DNA of 64,000 nucleotides from Prorocentrum cordatum (taxonomy: Eukaryota; Sar; Dinophyceae; Prorocentrales; Prorocentraceae), in NCBI GenBank assembly GCA_963575745.1, contig CAUYUJ010001315.1:10001-74000 (forward strand), given 5' to 3'. Shown one piece after another: positions 63,299 to 64,000 of the stretch. Each line of letters begins with the position of its first letter. The stretch's first letter is position 1. The notes beneath the pieces are model-generated. The model ran no database searches, was not told the origin of the DNA, and saw nothing but the letters and a program-made list of their open reading frames with translations. The position numbers and the translations under genes are program-made.

Positions 63299-63336
63299 TC
63301 AGTCTTGGATCAGTCTTGGGTCAGTCTTGGGTCAGT
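63299..63336 (-). promoter_or_regulatory. 11-bp CTGAY minisatellite, candidate branch-point array 7
   Basis: TCAG at 63299, 63310, 63321 and 63332, exactly 11 bp apart. On the minus strand the last CTGAT is 23 nt before the AG at 63276-63277 that opens the 63.27-kb exon; one earlier AG lies in GTGAGG. Confidence 0.5.
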
Positions 63337-63525
63337 TTTGGTTCCGTCTCGTCGTCGTCGTCGTAATCGTACTCTAATCGATCGTCGTCGCAATGGCCGT
63401 CGACGTCGTTGCCGCCGTAATCGTCGTCGTCGTCTCTCCCTCCCCCTCAGCGACATCTTCCCTCGCGTTGCACCCCGATCCCACCGTCTGGGAACTTTGC
63501 CAGCATGCAGCTGGCGTCGGTCGCA

Positions 63526-63999
63526 TCATCGGGCTCGACGATATGGCGCGTGGTCTCCGGAACACGCTGGCCGTTTCGCTTCCTGTCGGAAGGTGGGCGA
63601 CGAGGAAGAACGTGATGCGTAGAACGAGGGGGATGGCGATGATGAAGGACGAGGGGGATGAGGAATATGAGGACGAAGCCGAGGGCGATGACGACGTCGG
63701 CGACGACGACGACGACGCCGACGACTGCGACGCGGGTCGGTCCTCCACGCCATGCCCGTCGACGGGTCCCAGCCATCGGAGTCCTCGCGCTGCCTTTTGC
63801 TGCCCTTGTCTTTGCTGCCTTCCCTGCCTTTGTCTTTGCCGCCTTTGTCTTTGCTGCCTTCGCTGCCTTTGTCTTTGCCGCCGTCTTTTTCTTTGATGCT
63901 GCCCTTGTCTTTGTTGCCTTCGCTGCCTTTGTCTTTGCTGCCCTTGTCGTCGCTGCCGCTTTCGCTGCCTTTGTCCTTGCCGCCGCCGTCTTTGTCTTT
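63526..63999 (-). CDS. Partial CDS with KDKGS repeats (continues beyond the window)
   Basis: The minus frame is open from the right edge of the window (first codon at 63999). It encodes repeats of the type KDKGSEGS and KDKGG for about 65 residues, then KRQREDSDGWDPSTGMAWRT and an Arg run from a GTC/CGT repeat near 63690-63715, reaching a stop at 63526-63528. The Lys/Asp/Gly/Ser repeat is highly hydrophilic and predicted disordered. True coding probably stops at a donor around the Arg run. It lies upstream of the 63.27-kb exon on the same strand and could be its 5' exon. Confidence 0.45.
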   Translation of the reverse strand, partial: KDKDGGGKDKGSESGSDDKGSKDKGSEGNKDKGSIKEKDGGKDKGSEGSKDKGGKDKGREGSKDKGSKRQREDSDGWDPSTGMAWRTDPRRSRRRRRRRRRRRHRPRLRPHIPHPPRPSSSPSPSFYASRSSSSPTFRQEAKRPACSGDHAPYRRAR

Positions 64000-64000
64000 G

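Overview
The window looks like nuclear DNA of a dinoflagellate (a Symbiodiniaceae- or Prorocentrum-like alga is my inference). The sequence shows GC-rich coding DNA with strongly G/C-ending codons, short exons with GT-AG (possibly GC-AG) boundaries, several families of reverse-transcribing elements, very abundant micro-, mini- and satellite repeats, and low-complexity acidic or basic proteins. Nothing bacterial, organellar or viral was recognised, and no tRNA, rRNA or CRISPR was found.

Layout. 1-4.3 kb: two abutting, decayed copies of one LINE family on the plus strand; the second carries a 229-bp tandem-repeat insertion bounded by a 6-bp duplication. 4.3-11 kb: repeats only, including a 205-bp MITE-like element with TA duplication (9370-9574) and a three-unit hairpin satellite (9977-10272). 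11.15-16.5 kb: a different, better preserved LINE with APE-type endonuclease, reverse transcriptase (YADD), C-terminal zinc-finger region and a following intact 250-codon ORF. 16.6-24.3 kb: minisatellites, a GGATTG-rich satellite and a five-unit ~155-bp satellite. 24.7-28.1 kb (minus): a decayed LINE ORF1/endonuclease-like gene. 28-45.5 kb: mainly satellites, notably arrays of a 12-13-bp CCAAGAGGCCCC motif that switch strand near 37.2 kb, and an ~80-bp satellite present in both orientations. 45.8-48.3 kb (minus): a DIRS-like retroelement remnant with RNase H, tyrosine recombinase and a methyltransferase-like domain.

48-64 kb is the host-gene part. It holds a ~0.5-kb inverted repeat carrying two divergent copies of a CxxC exon-like segment, a 504-residue basic protein gene (51.4-52.9 kb, minus), a plus-strand exon at 53.5 kb, a multi-exon gene of a dinoflagellate multicopy family (53.9-56.7 kb, minus), and a chain of minus-strand exons from 64.0 to 57.9 kb encoding acidic/basic lineage-specific proteins.

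The most unusual signal is an 11-bp minisatellite with core CTGA(C/T), seen at seven places in 48.5-63.4 kb. It keeps exact 11-bp spacing, reads in the sense direction of the adjacent exons, and at six of seven sites lies about 10-47 nt upstream of an AG that could be a 3' splice site. CTGAY matches the branch-point consensus, so these could be tandem branch-point arrays. This is a hypothesis from sequence alone.
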